Of a stretch of 64,000 nucleotides of DNA, positions 53,574-61,506 are shown in pieces. The stretch spans positions 1 to 64,000 of the forward strand of contig NZ_VUNS01000027.1 of the NCBI RefSeq assembly GCF_009695545.1, in the 5' to 3' direction. How positions within the stretch are numbered: position 1 is the stretch's first letter; each line of letters starts with the position of its first letter. Under the pieces are notes generated by a model. That model was not told the DNA's origin. It made no database searches and was given only the letters and a program-made list of their open reading frames with translations. Source of the stretch: Victivallis lenta. Lineage in GTDB: Bacteria; Verrucomicrobiota; Lentisphaeria; Victivallales; Victivallaceae. The position numbers were made by a program, and so were the translations under genes.

Positions 53574-54627
53574 CGACATCAACCGGCTGCTTGCGAACCG
53601 GGTCAGCTTTCTCGCCGACGCCGGGCCGGATGAGGATATCGCGATCAGTTCGCGCATCCGGCTGGCCCGCAATCTGGCCGGCCACCGTTTTCCGGTGGCC
53701 GCCGACTCCGGCGAGCTGCATAAGATCTGCGATGAGGTGTCCGGTGCGGCGGCGGAGTCCGGGGCTCTCGGCTGCCCGGAATGCTTTTCATTCGATCCGG
53801 AGAAGATGGACGGACTCGACCGCGAGCTTCTGCTCGAACGCCGCCTGGCCAGCCGTGACTTCCTGAACCGGCCGACTGGAACGCGCCTGCTCGTCAAGGA
53901 CGACGAATCGCGCTCGGTCATGATCAATGAGGAGGATCATCTCCGCATTCAGACCATGCTGCCCGGTTTCCAGCTCGGTGCGGTCTGGGCGCAGATCGAC
54001 GAACTTGACAATAAGCTTGCCGCCCGTCTCGATTATGCGTTCGATGACCGGCTCGGTTTTCTGACCTGCTGTCCGACTAATGTCGGTACCGGCATGCGCG
54101 CGTCGGTCATGCTGCACCTGCCGGGGCTTGTGCTGACCGGGCAGATTGCGCCGACTATTCAGGGGATCAACAAACTGAATCTGGCCGTGCGCGGCATCGG
54201 CGGGGAGGGGACCGGCAATCAGGGCAATCTCTTTCAGGTATCGAACCAGAGCACGCTCGGCGAGAGTGAAGCGCAGATTCTCGAACGGCTCAATACGGTG
54301 ATCGGCCAACTGATCGCGCACGAGAAGAATGCGCGGCAGCTTCTGCTGCAGCGCGACCAGTTTTCGCTGCTCGATCATGTCGGGCGTTCATACGGAACGC
54401 TGCGGCACAGCTACAAACTGAGTGGGGAAGAGGCGGTCAATTGTCTCTCCGGCGTCCGGGTAGGGGTCGATCTCGGCATGTTTTCGGCGCTCGACATCCA
54501 TACGGTCAATGAACTTTTCATCGGGATCGGCGCTGCGCATCTGCAGAAGGCCGCGGGGCGTGTCCTGAATGCGGCGGAGCGGGATGTCTGTCGCGCGGCG
54601 CTCTGCCGGGAAAAGCTGAAGCTCTGA
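53566..54627 (+). CDS. mcsB: Protein-arginine kinase McsB
   Basis: Phosphorylates arginines in damaged proteins, targeting them to ClpCP. The protein has 353 residues with the phosphagen-kinase catalytic fold: 'AISSRIRLARNLAGHRFP', 'LLVKDDESRSVMINEEDHL' and 'GFLTCCPTNVGTGMRASVML' (with the nucleophile-region Cys). The start at 53566 gives an 8-base overlap with mcsA, indicating coupling. No ctsR or clpC is adjacent, unlike in Firmicutes. Confidence 0.95.
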   Translation: MTDDINRLLANRVSFLADAGPDEDIAISSRIRLARNLAGHRFPVAADSGELHKICDEVSGAAAESGALGCPECFSFDPEKMDGLDRELLLERRLASRDFLNRPTGTRLLVKDDESRSVMINEEDHLRIQTMLPGFQLGAVWAQIDELDNKLAARLDYAFDDRLGFLTCCPTNVGTGMRASVMLHLPGLVLTGQIAPTIQGINKLNLAVRGIGGEGTGNQGNLFQVSNQSTLGESEAQILERLNTVIGQLIAHEKNARQLLLQRDQFSLLDHVGRSYGTLRHSYKLSGEEAVNCLSGVRVGVDLGMFSALDIHTVNELFIGIGAAHLQKAAGRVLNAAERDVCRAALCREKLKL

Positions 54628-54790
54628 TCCCCGCATCGCTGTTTCGGCCCTGTTCGTTTCATGCGTTGCGGAAAAGAAAGTCTGGTCCGGATGGACCGGA
54701 AATGATCGTTTTCTTGCACGAGCGGCTTGATTTTCCGGTTTTTTATGGTAACTTTTCCGAACAAGGAATCAGGCAGAAGGGCAAGCGGCG

Positions 54791-55873
54791 ATGAATCGGG
54801 TCGGCGGCAAGAACGATACGTTCCGGGAACATATTCTTTCGGAGATTGCAATCGGGGTTTACCGGGGCGGGCAGCGGCTGCCTGCCGAGCGTGAGCTCGG
54901 GGAGCGCTACCGGGTCAGCCGCAACACGATCCGCCGCGCGCTGTCGGATCTCGAAACGCTCGGGATTCTCGAACGGCGGCCGCCGGTCGGCACTTTTGTG
55001 ACGGCGGATGCACTCGAAAAGGCGGCTTCCCGCCGGGGCCGCGCCGAATTCGACGTGACGTTCATCATTGCGCCGGATCAGGCTGCGAATCCGCAGCTTC
55101 AGCAGTTGTTCAACTCGTGCCGCCGGCATTTGCCGGAAAAGGTCGGCGTGTCGGTGCTGTTCAGCGATCTCGACGGCGAATTTCCGGAGCCGGGTTACGC
55201 GCCGGACGTCGCGGTGGTGTTCGGCAACTATACGGATGAGCAGCTCGCCGCCGTCAGAGCCGGCGCGAAGGAGCTGGTCCTGCTCGGCCATACGCATCCG
55301 ACCTGTAAATTCATCGACAGCGACAACTACGCCGGTGGCCGGCTGATGGCCGGACACGCGCTGGAGAACGGCCACCGCCACCTGGCTGTGCTCGGTCCGC
55401 GCGGTGCGGATGACGCCAGCGATTTCGCCCGGCGGCTGGCCGGAATCTGCGATGCGGTTTCGGAGGCCGGCGCGCAGCTTCAGGTCTGCCGCATGAGCCT
55501 GGACGAAGTCCGGAACATGGGGCCGAGCTGCGACCGGGCGCTCGGTGAATTTCTGCGGCGCGACCCGGAGCTCTCTCTGGTCATGGCGCTCTACGATCAG
55601 CTTGCGTTGAGTGTGATCGATTTTTGCCACCGCCGCCGCCTCCGGGTGCCGGACGATATGAGCGTGATCGGTTATGACGACCAGTGCTATGTCGAGTTCC
55701 TGAAGCCGCCGCTGACGACGGTCAAGGGATTCGGCGAAGCGATCGGGGCCCGGCTCGCCCGTTTCGTCCGCGCGGTGATGGAGGGGGACGCCGACGGGCT
55801 CGAACTGCGCGAGATGATTCCGCCGCTCCTGATCACCCGCGGAACCGTTTCCGCACGCGGAAACACAAGATAA
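54791..55873 (+). CDS. GntR-type HTH with LacI-like effector domain
   Basis: A 360-residue regulator. Residues ~10-75 are a GntR winged helix ('GGQRLPAERELGERYRVSRN', then 'TIRRALSDLETLGILERRPP'). The remainder is a LacI/GalR sensor fold ('HLAVLGPRGADDASDF', 'VPDDMSVIGYDDQCYVEFL'). It stands alone between mcsB and a tRNA gene, so its regulon is not local. No metabolic gene is next to it. Confidence 0.87.
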   Translation: MNRVGGKNDTFREHILSEIAIGVYRGGQRLPAERELGERYRVSRNTIRRALSDLETLGILERRPPVGTFVTADALEKAASRRGRAEFDVTFIIAPDQAANPQLQQLFNSCRRHLPEKVGVSVLFSDLDGEFPEPGYAPDVAVVFGNYTDEQLAAVRAGAKELVLLGHTHPTCKFIDSDNYAGGRLMAGHALENGHRHLAVLGPRGADDASDFARRLAGICDAVSEAGAQLQVCRMSLDEVRNMGPSCDRALGEFLRRDPELSLVMALYDQLALSVIDFCHRRRLRVPDDMSVIGYDDQCYVEFLKPPLTTVKGFGEAIGARLARFVRAVMEGDADGLELREMIPPLLITRGTVSARGNTR

Positions 55874-55896
55874 CGGTAAAAAATCCTGTTGCGCCC

Positions 55897-55924
55897 TTGA
55901 CAAACCCGGCTTCGGGATTATATT
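55897..55924 (+). promoter_or_regulatory. Promoter of tRNA-Val
   Basis: TTGACA (55897-55902), 16 bases, TATATT (55919-55924), ending 22 bases before the tRNA. A GC-rich discriminator is absent. Confidence 0.75.
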
Positions 55925-55946
55925 AAAAAACGTACCGATTCAGATC

Positions 55947-56023
55947 GGGCGGTTAGCTCAGTTGGTTAGAGCGCTGCTTTCACACGGCAGAGGTCACGTG
56001 TTCGAGTCACGTACCGCCCACCA
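55947..56023 (+). tRNA. tRNA-Val (anticodon CAC), CCA encoded
   Basis: A 77-base cloverleaf. Acceptor GGGCGGT pairs with ACCGCCC, and the T-arm is ACGTG-TTCGAGT-CACGT. The anticodon loop TTCACAC gives CAC, which reads the valine codon GUG. The discriminator A is followed by a genomic CCA. It marks the boundary between ordinary chromosome and the AT-richer island. Confidence 0.95.
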
Positions 56024-56038
56024 TTTTCAAAATTCTCC

Positions 56039-56065
56039 ACCGACCGGTCTTCTGGTCGGTTTTTT
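56039..56065 (+). terminator. Terminator of tRNA-Val
   Basis: ACCGACC / GGTCGGT, 7-bp stem with an 8-base loop, followed by six T residues. Confidence 0.8.
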
Positions 56066-56561
56066 CGTTTCGGGGGTAAATTTGAGCTCAACTCGCGTTT
56101 TGCCCGAAAGCGGAGAATCTCCTCTTTTCTCTTATGAAGGTGTGTTTCAGACCCTCTCCCGGTAAATTCTCCGGGGGAGTAAAAGACCGGTCTTTTGGTC
56201 TGGAGAGCATTTTTTGGAGGAAACACACGTCGAGAAGCTCGACCTTTGATCGTCAATTTTTCTCTGCTATACATTCATTTTGTAATCTTTTATTAAGGTA
56301 ACATGTTTGTACTCAACTGATAATGCAAAAATAAACTTGCAAAGGACATGTGTTCAAAAAATCAAGAGGTCGACCCCTTATTCGCGCAATTCATAACAAA
56401 AGACTTTTTGATTCAGAGAATTTTTCGAGTTTTGCGAAATTCGCTTTTCAGAACAAACGACCTGACGACAACATTCGGACAACATTAATCCTGTCGAAGA
56501 ATATTCAACTTTTATGCTATTCTAATTCCGGTCAGCAATCAAAAAATAGAAATTCCCCCTA

Positions 56562-56590
56562 TTGTAAACCAATCATTTATGGTATATATT
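56562..56590 (+). promoter_or_regulatory. Promoter of the island operon
   Basis: TTGTAA (56562-56567), 17 bases, TATATT (56585-56590), 47 bases before the RdgC-like start codon. Confidence 0.6.
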
Positions 56591-56637
56591 CACCGTATCA
56601 GTTTGCTATAAGACATGAAATACAGGAGGAGAAAATC

Positions 56638-57735
56638 ATGCCTTTTGAAATTGGGACTTTTTCCGTTACGTTATTTGCACTCCCGCAGGATTTGCCGGAG
56701 AACTATATAGATTTGCTGAACGCCAATCGTGCCGGCTGCATAGATTTGGTGAAAGATGAGCCGGAGATTGGCTGGGCGTCAGGACGTTGTCTGCTGGATT
56801 CAAAAATAGAGCAGAGCACCGTGCTATGGAACAATCTGATTTACATCAGTCTGCGCAAAGCAGAGCGCAAGATACCATCTTCTATGCTCAAGGCATGGTG
56901 CCAGCAGGCTGAACTGGTCTGGATGCGCAGCAACGGACGTAGCAACGTGCCGTCGAAGCAGAAGAAGCAAATCAAGGCGGAGGTGATTGAAAAGAATCAG
57001 GTGTCGGTACCTCCAACGCTTTCCTCTATTCCGGCCGTCATAGACAGAACAAATCACATGCTCTATCTCGGGGCATCCTCCTCCGCACAAATAGACCTTT
57101 TTATCGAATATTTTATCAAAACATTCCAGTTTGAACCGGTACAGATTAATCCCGACTATTACAGTGAAATGGAGTTCGGAAAGCATGCCGATGAACTTCC
57201 TGTGATTGAATTCTCTGTCCGGGCGGATGGCGAAACTGTTCCCGGACGTGATTTTCTGACATGGCTGTGGTATTTTTCCGAACAGGAAACCGGAGGTATG
57301 CTGGAGGTTCCAGAAGTCGGGGAATGTACCTTTACGATCGAGGGTCCTTTGACATTTGCGCTGGCAGGCGAAGCCGATGGAGCAGCGGAAAACACCCTCA
57401 AGAACGGGAACAGTCCTTTACGGGCGGCTGAAGCAAAAGCTGCACTTTCAGTTGGCAAAAAGCTCAAGAAGGCGAAATTCTATCTGGAGCACGAGGAAAA
57501 AGTCTGGCAGGGAATGTTTGATGCGGACACTTTTTCCTTTGGTGGAATGAAACTCCCTGAAGGCGAAGAAATGGAACCGGACGACCGTCTGGAGGAACGC
57601 ATGGAGCACATGAATACATTCCGTCTGGTGCTTGCGGCATTCTTCAAAAAGTTCGTAGAAACGCTTCTTTCCTCAGACTGGGAGTCCGAAGAAAGGAAAA
57701 TCCGGGAATGGGTTGTGGAACGTGATGAGAGATAA
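56638..57735 (+). CDS. RdgC-like recombination-associated protein
   Basis: A 365-residue protein. Blocks such as 'GWASGRCLLDS', 'RKIPSSMLKAWC' and 'IPAVIDRTNHMLYLGASSSA' followed by 'FFIKTF'-like residues resemble RdgC, a ring-shaped DNA-binding protein that modulates RecA. 'GRDFLTWLWYFSEQETGG' and the C-terminal half resemble longer RdgC relatives of phages and deltaproteobacteria. The ATG at 56638 has CAGGAGGAG 6 bases upstream. It is the first of six co-directional island genes. The assignment rests on motif memory, not on a search. Confidence 0.6.
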   Translation: MPFEIGTFSVTLFALPQDLPENYIDLLNANRAGCIDLVKDEPEIGWASGRCLLDSKIEQSTVLWNNLIYISLRKAERKIPSSMLKAWCQQAELVWMRSNGRSNVPSKQKKQIKAEVIEKNQVSVPPTLSSIPAVIDRTNHMLYLGASSSAQIDLFIEYFIKTFQFEPVQINPDYYSEMEFGKHADELPVIEFSVRADGETVPGRDFLTWLWYFSEQETGGMLEVPEVGECTFTIEGPLTFALAGEADGAAENTLKNGNSPLRAAEAKAALSVGKKLKKAKFYLEHEEKVWQGMFDADTFSFGGMKLPEGEEMEPDDRLEERMEHMNTFRLVLAAFFKKFVETLLSSDWESEERKIREWVVERDER

Positions 57736-57767
57736 CTCTGCATCAAGCAAATAAGAAACCTTGAATT

Positions 57768-58340
57768 ATGAAACACGAAAAGCAGAAGATACTTGCGGCA
57801 TTCGACCTGGAGACATCGGGGCTTGACCCGGCTGTTCATGATATTATTGAAATAGCCATTGTACCTCTGAATCCAGATTTCAAACGGTCGGATCTGCCGG
57901 AATTCACAGCCCGGATAAAAGCCGTCCATCCAGAGAATGCCGATCCTGAATCCCTGAAAATCAGCGGGCTCAACCCGTTTGAAGGCGAAGATATCCAAAA
58001 GGTTGCCACGGATATAACCAAGTGGATGTCGGATAATCATATTGAACGCATCGAGGCTGTGGGGCATAATCTCAGGTTTGACCTGGATTTCTTCCAGATA
58101 AAGTTTCCGTCACTTTTCCGCATATTTTCCAGTCATTTTCACGACAGTATGCAACTTGCCATTATTATCAATGATATTTCTTTACTGCAAACTGGGAAGA
58201 AACTTTTTCCGAGTGTCAGTTTGCGGAACCTGAAACTTCAGCTTGGGATGGAAGATCCGGTTCAGCACCGGGCCATGGATGACGCTCTTGACGCTGCTGA
58301 ACTTTATCGTCGTCTGCAGACAAAGCTGATCATTAACTGA
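57768..58340 (+). CDS. DnaQ-like 3'-5' exonuclease (DEDDh)
   Basis: A 190-residue protein. Exo I is 'FDLETSGLD' (Asp13, Glu15), Exo II 'GHNLRFDLDF' (Asp105), Exo III 'HRAMDDALDAAELY' (His167, Asp172), so all five catalytic residues are present. Single-domain enzymes of this type degrade or proofread single-stranded DNA or RNA. It follows the RdgC-like gene by 32 bases. The base composition is AT-richer than in the chromosomal genes. Confidence 0.88.
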   Translation: MKHEKQKILAAFDLETSGLDPAVHDIIEIAIVPLNPDFKRSDLPEFTARIKAVHPENADPESLKISGLNPFEGEDIQKVATDITKWMSDNHIERIEAVGHNLRFDLDFFQIKFPSLFRIFSSHFHDSMQLAIIINDISLLQTGKKLFPSVSLRNLKLQLGMEDPVQHRAMDDALDAAELYRRLQTKLIIN

Positions 58341-58354
58341 CAGGAACGATTTTT

Positions 58355-58897
58355 ATGCCGAACATTCAAAAAATCTTGAACGAAGAAATCCGCCGTTTGG
58401 CTCGCAGAGAAATCAGGAACGAGCTTGTAAATCTGAAGGAGCAGCTTGCGTTGATGCGAAAAACCATTACGGAACAAAACCGCAGAATCAAGGCGTTGGA
58501 GGACGTGGTTCCCGCGCCTGCGAAGCCGGTGCGGTCACCCGTAAATCCTTCGACTGCAGCAAAGCCGGTACGTGTTACGGCAGGTCGGATCAAAAAGCTG
58601 CGAATGGAGCTTTGCCTTTCCCAAAGGAAATTTGCCATTTTGCTGGGCGTCAACCCTAACTCGGTTTACTATTGGGAGTCCGGAAAAATCGAGCCGAAAG
58701 AGACCCAGAAACGCAAAATTGCGGCAATCCGTGATGCAGGGAAACGCGAGTTGGCGAAATTGATGGCGGAAAAGAATATTGTGATAAAATTGAAAGCTCC
58801 GGGAAAGCCGGGAGAAACAGTAAATGAGCAAAAAAAGCAAAGCGGAAAAGCGAAAAGCCAAACTCAGGGCGAGAAAACAGCAGATCGCCCTCAGTGA
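58355..58897 (+). CDS. XRE-type HTH protein with coiled-coil N-terminus
   Basis: A 180-residue protein. Residues 1-50 are charged and helical ('IRRLARREIRNELVNLKEQL'), probably a coiled coil. Residues ~77-125 are an HTH ('LRMELCLSQRKFAILLGVNP', then 'NSVYYWESGKIEPKETQKRK'). A basic tail follows. It starts 14 bases after the exonuclease gene. The last 74 bases overlap the next gene in another frame. Likely a DNA-binding regulator of the element. Confidence 0.72.
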   Translation: MPNIQKILNEEIRRLARREIRNELVNLKEQLALMRKTITEQNRRIKALEDVVPAPAKPVRSPVNPSTAAKPVRVTAGRIKKLRMELCLSQRKFAILLGVNPNSVYYWESGKIEPKETQKRKIAAIRDAGKRELAKLMAEKNIVIKLKAPGKPGETVNEQKKQSGKAKSQTQGEKTADRPQ

Positions 58898-59504
58898 ACA
58901 GAGTCTTTCCACACGTCTTTCCTGTGCGTTGGAGAAACTATGCGAACCGGTCATGCCGGAATACATAGACGATTCCAACGGACCGGATCTTGTTGGTCGT
59001 CGGATTGTCTGGCGGATGGGACAGATTGCCTGGAACATCGTGGTTACCGGGCGCAGAGAGTCTATATCGGAGGCGTTTCAGCGCACTCAGTTGGATGTGG
59101 AACAGCAAAAAACTGTTCAAAATGAGATCATCGGTTTGGCCAAACGAAAATATGCCGAATTTCCGAACCTGCGTACTGCCATCCGGGATTTTTCTGTATT
59201 GCGTGTCGGCGGTGTTCCCCACATCAAAGCACGTCCGGGCGATACATTTCCGGAAATACCGTTTCCCGAGTTTGGCGAGCCTGAAAGCGAGCCTGAGACG
59301 GGTTCAGATGTCACGCCGGATATCGTTCGTACTCTGCGCAAAAGGATGAAATTGACGCAGATTCAGTTTGGTGAGATCTTTGGCATGACGTCGAAAAAAG
59401 TTTCCGCTTGGGAACATGGCAAAGCAGAACCGACCGAGGAACAAAAACAAAAAATTCAAGCTTTGCTGAAAGAAAATAATGAGCAAGAACGGGAAACATG
59501 CTAA
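58824..59504 (+). CDS. HTH protein with unknown N-terminal domain
   Basis: A 226-residue protein. The N-terminal 25 residues are Lys/Arg-rich, the middle is an unassigned helical domain ('RIVWRMGQIAWNIVVTGRRE'), and residues ~168-215 are an XRE HTH ('LRKRMKLTQIQFGEIFGMTS', then 'KKVSAWEHGKAEPTEEQKQK') similar to that of the preceding protein. It begins inside the previous gene and its 3' end overlaps the next gene by 26 bases. GGGAG lies 9 bases before the ATG. Confidence 0.7.
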   Translation: MSKKSKAEKRKAKLRARKQQIALSEQSLSTRLSCALEKLCEPVMPEYIDDSNGPDLVGRRIVWRMGQIAWNIVVTGRRESISEAFQRTQLDVEQQKTVQNEIIGLAKRKYAEFPNLRTAIRDFSVLRVGGVPHIKARPGDTFPEIPFPEFGEPESEPETGSDVTPDIVRTLRKRMKLTQIQFGEIFGMTSKKVSAWEHGKAEPTEEQKQKIQALLKENNEQERETC

Positions 59505-59880
59505 TAATATACCGCGTTGCAAACGTATGGCACGGGAACAGAGGCTGCAGTCGGCCAAATCAACAGGCTTTCTCTCAAAGCATATTGCGAAAGATATGGT
59601 CAGGCATTATGCCCGCTGGTATGGCGTTGATCTGTTGTGTGCGATTGCTGAATTGCGTCAACTGGGACTCGAAGTATCTCCTGAACGGGAAAAAGCTGTC
59701 AAAACCACTCTACGGAATCGCCTGGAACAGAAACGGAAAAGTCAGGAAGAATCATTCAGTGCGAATATCTCATGTGATTCCGATGAAACATTTGCATTCA
59801 TTGCCGGGTACACGTCTGGAGGAGCGCCATATGGGGTTACGTGGGGTGAAATGGAAGATGCTGATGGAGAAGTGAAATAA
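59479..59880 (+). CDS. Unknown island protein
   Basis: A 133-residue hypothetical protein. The N-terminus is basic, the middle helical ('MVRHYARWYGVDLLCAIAEL'), and the C-terminus reads 'FAFIAGYTSGGAPYGVTWGE'. No family is recognised. Support comes from the overlap with the upstream HTH gene, direct adjacency to the J-domain gene (next base is its ATG) and consistent composition. Confidence 0.6.
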   Translation: MSKNGKHANNIPRCKRMAREQRLQSAKSTGFLSKHIAKDMVRHYARWYGVDLLCAIAELRQLGLEVSPEREKAVKTTLRNRLEQKRKSQEESFSANISCDSDETFAFIAGYTSGGAPYGVTWGEMEDADGEVK

Positions 59881-61116
59881 ATGAGCAAAAAAAATCACAA
59901 GGGCAGGATAAGTTTAGAAAAAGAACTTGAGGACATCTTTTCAGAATTGTCTTTATGTTCGGGCTTGCCTGTAGAAAATATTGACAACGGGAAAACCGGA
60001 AGAAGTGGAAAAAAAAGAGGTCGGCCACCAAAAAATTCCTGTCGGGCATTGATCCCGTTGGACACTGCAAAAATCCGCCGGGGGTATCTGAAGGAATATA
60101 AGCGCCGGAAAAAAGTCCTTGAAAGGTTGGAGGAGCAACTTCAACGGTATGAAGAATCAGACGAGCCGGAGTACCGTAAATATCTTGCTCGCACGTTCGG
60201 TGCGGAACAAACCCTTTTACGCGAGCTGACGGAACAGATACATTTGTGTCAGAACCGATATGAAAAAATTCGCTTTCTAGCCCATGAATCCCATATGTCG
60301 AAGGAAAGGTATTGTTTTACCTTGCGTTCACAGCTTACCTCCGAACAGAATTTCTGGGAACTTCTGGAGATGGAATTGCAGAGATTCTTGGAGTCTGGCA
60401 GAAAAACACGAGAAGAAGAAAAACGGGAATATGAAAAGAGCGCCCGGGAACTTCGTTCCGCCGTCTTCGGTGTTGATGAGGACGAAGATATTGAAATGGA
60501 CGAAACATGTGAGGACGATGATGATTTTGAAAAAATCTTCCAAAAGCTCTTTGACAATCTTTTGGGAGATGACGATAACATTCCGGAGGAAGAATCGGAA
60601 GTCAGTGAACTGAAAAAACTGTATCGTGAGCTCTGCCTTCAATATCATCCGGACAGAATGGGAGCTCATGACGCTAAAACGCAACGCCTTTGGCATGAGA
60701 TACAGGACGCGTATGTGAATCGTGATCTTGAAGGGTTGCGCGCCATCCGTTCCGGAATCGAATTGGAATCTGGGGAAACGACTCTCAGCTGTTCTGAAAT
60801 CGACGAGATGCTCCTGGATATTGAGTGGAGTATTCAGGAGAAACGTTCTGAACTCCGTGCACAAAAAAAGACTCCGATTTGGGGATTCTCTTCATGGACG
60901 GAACAGAAGCGGAAACAGATAGCCAAAGAGATCAAGTCGGAATTCGATCAGAATGCCCAAATGACCAGGTTGCAGTTACAACGTTTGAAAACGGAATTAG
61001 AGCGTCTGCTTCAATGGAAGCCCAAGGAGAAAAAACGTCCAATTCCGCAGAAGAAAACGAATGCGCAGTTGCGTAATGAGAAGCTGGCTGACATCCCGGA
61101 TTTATTTGATTTGTAG
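59881..61116 (+). CDS. J-domain (DnaJ-like) protein of the island
   Basis: A 411-residue, highly charged protein. A J domain lies in the second half: 'LYRELCLQYHPDRMGAHDAK' with the diagnostic His-Pro-Asp at 256-258, followed by a helix ('RLWHEIQDAYVNRDLEGLRA'). Long coiled-coil-prone segments flank it on both sides (about 70-200 and 295-390), and an AT-hook-like 'KKRGRPPKN' lies near residue 44. J domains stimulate DnaK ATPase; phage ones often recruit host DnaK to replication complexes. No Gly/Phe or zinc region is present. It ends convergent with the KorB-like gene, 3 bases apart. Confidence 0.78.
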   Translation: MSKKNHKGRISLEKELEDIFSELSLCSGLPVENIDNGKTGRSGKKRGRPPKNSCRALIPLDTAKIRRGYLKEYKRRKKVLERLEEQLQRYEESDEPEYRKYLARTFGAEQTLLRELTEQIHLCQNRYEKIRFLAHESHMSKERYCFTLRSQLTSEQNFWELLEMELQRFLESGRKTREEEKREYEKSARELRSAVFGVDEDEDIEMDETCEDDDDFEKIFQKLFDNLLGDDDNIPEEESEVSELKKLYRELCLQYHPDRMGAHDAKTQRLWHEIQDAYVNRDLEGLRAIRSGIELESGETTLSCSEIDEMLLDIEWSIQEKRSELRAQKKTPIWGFSSWTEQKRKQIAKEIKSEFDQNAQMTRLQLQRLKTELERLLQWKPKEKKRPIPQKKTNAQLRNEKLADIPDLFDL

Positions 61117-61119
61117 ATG

Positions 61120-61506
61120 TCAGATTTCTTTCAAGAGAACTTTTTCCTGTTCCGCCCATGAGTCGGGAAGACTCCGGCGGCAACTATCCAAGGAAAGGTC
61201 AAGTTCACCGGAGAGGAGTTTATGGATGATCTTAGGGGAAAGGAGTGTCAGGCGAATCGTCCGGGAAATCAGCCCAGAATCAACTCTGACGGTTGCAGCC
61301 AGATCCTTGATGTTGGAAAATTTTCCTTCATCAATCATTTTCTGCCAGCGGAAAGCCCGGGCAAGAGCCAGCTGAATTGGAGTATATTCTACATGTTCAC
61401 TGTCGGGGGTAAAAATTCTCGTTCTGCCACCGGCGATTTTGAAAATCAACGGGATCGTCACCCGGACATTCCCGTTTTCCAGAACTTCAATCTGTTTCTT
61501 CTCCAT
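61120..61506 (-). CDS. KorB/ParB-like HTH protein linked to serine recombinase
   Basis: A 128-residue protein. 'LARAFRWQKMIDEGKFSNIK', then 'DLAATVRVDSGLISRTIRLT' and 'LLSPKIIHKLLSGE', form a KorB/ParB-type HTH as found in small proteins encoded beside serine recombinases of phage islands. It ends with 'LPDSWAEQEKVL'. Its start overlaps the recombinase 3' end by 20 bases, so the two are co-translated. It may act as a directionality factor or repressor; this is inference. Confidence 0.72.
   Translation of the reverse strand: MEKKQIEVLENGNVRVTIPLIFKIAGGRTRIFTPDSEHVEYTPIQLALARAFRWQKMIDEGKFSNIKDLAATVRVDSGLISRTIRLTLLSPKIIHKLLSGELDLSLDSCRRSLPDSWAEQEKVLLKEI

Larger units (their letters stand above)
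56024..56637. other. Gene-free AT-rich boundary region of the island
   Basis: 614 bases without a convincing gene. It contains the tRNA terminator, a second copy of the GACCGGTCTT(C/T)TGGTC motif at about 56185-56200, a small hairpin GTCGAG-AAG-CTCGAC near 56229, and the promoter at 56562. An open frame from 56350 merges into the RdgC-like gene but lacks an initiation signal and has unusual composition. Confidence 0.6.

Noticed and set aside
55947-56023. tRNA-Val as attachment site of the serine recombinase
   Set aside because: No second copy of the tRNA 3' end is visible within the window, and serine recombinases often use other sites; it cannot be supported here.
55966-56274. 102-residue minus-strand protein covering tRNA-Val
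   Set aside because: Its end is the antisense of the tRNA, a well-known false prediction.
56350-56637. N-terminal extension of the RdgC-like protein
   Set aside because: AGGAGGAG directly precedes the ATG at 56638, a promoter lies inside the proposed extension, and its composition differs from the rest of the protein.
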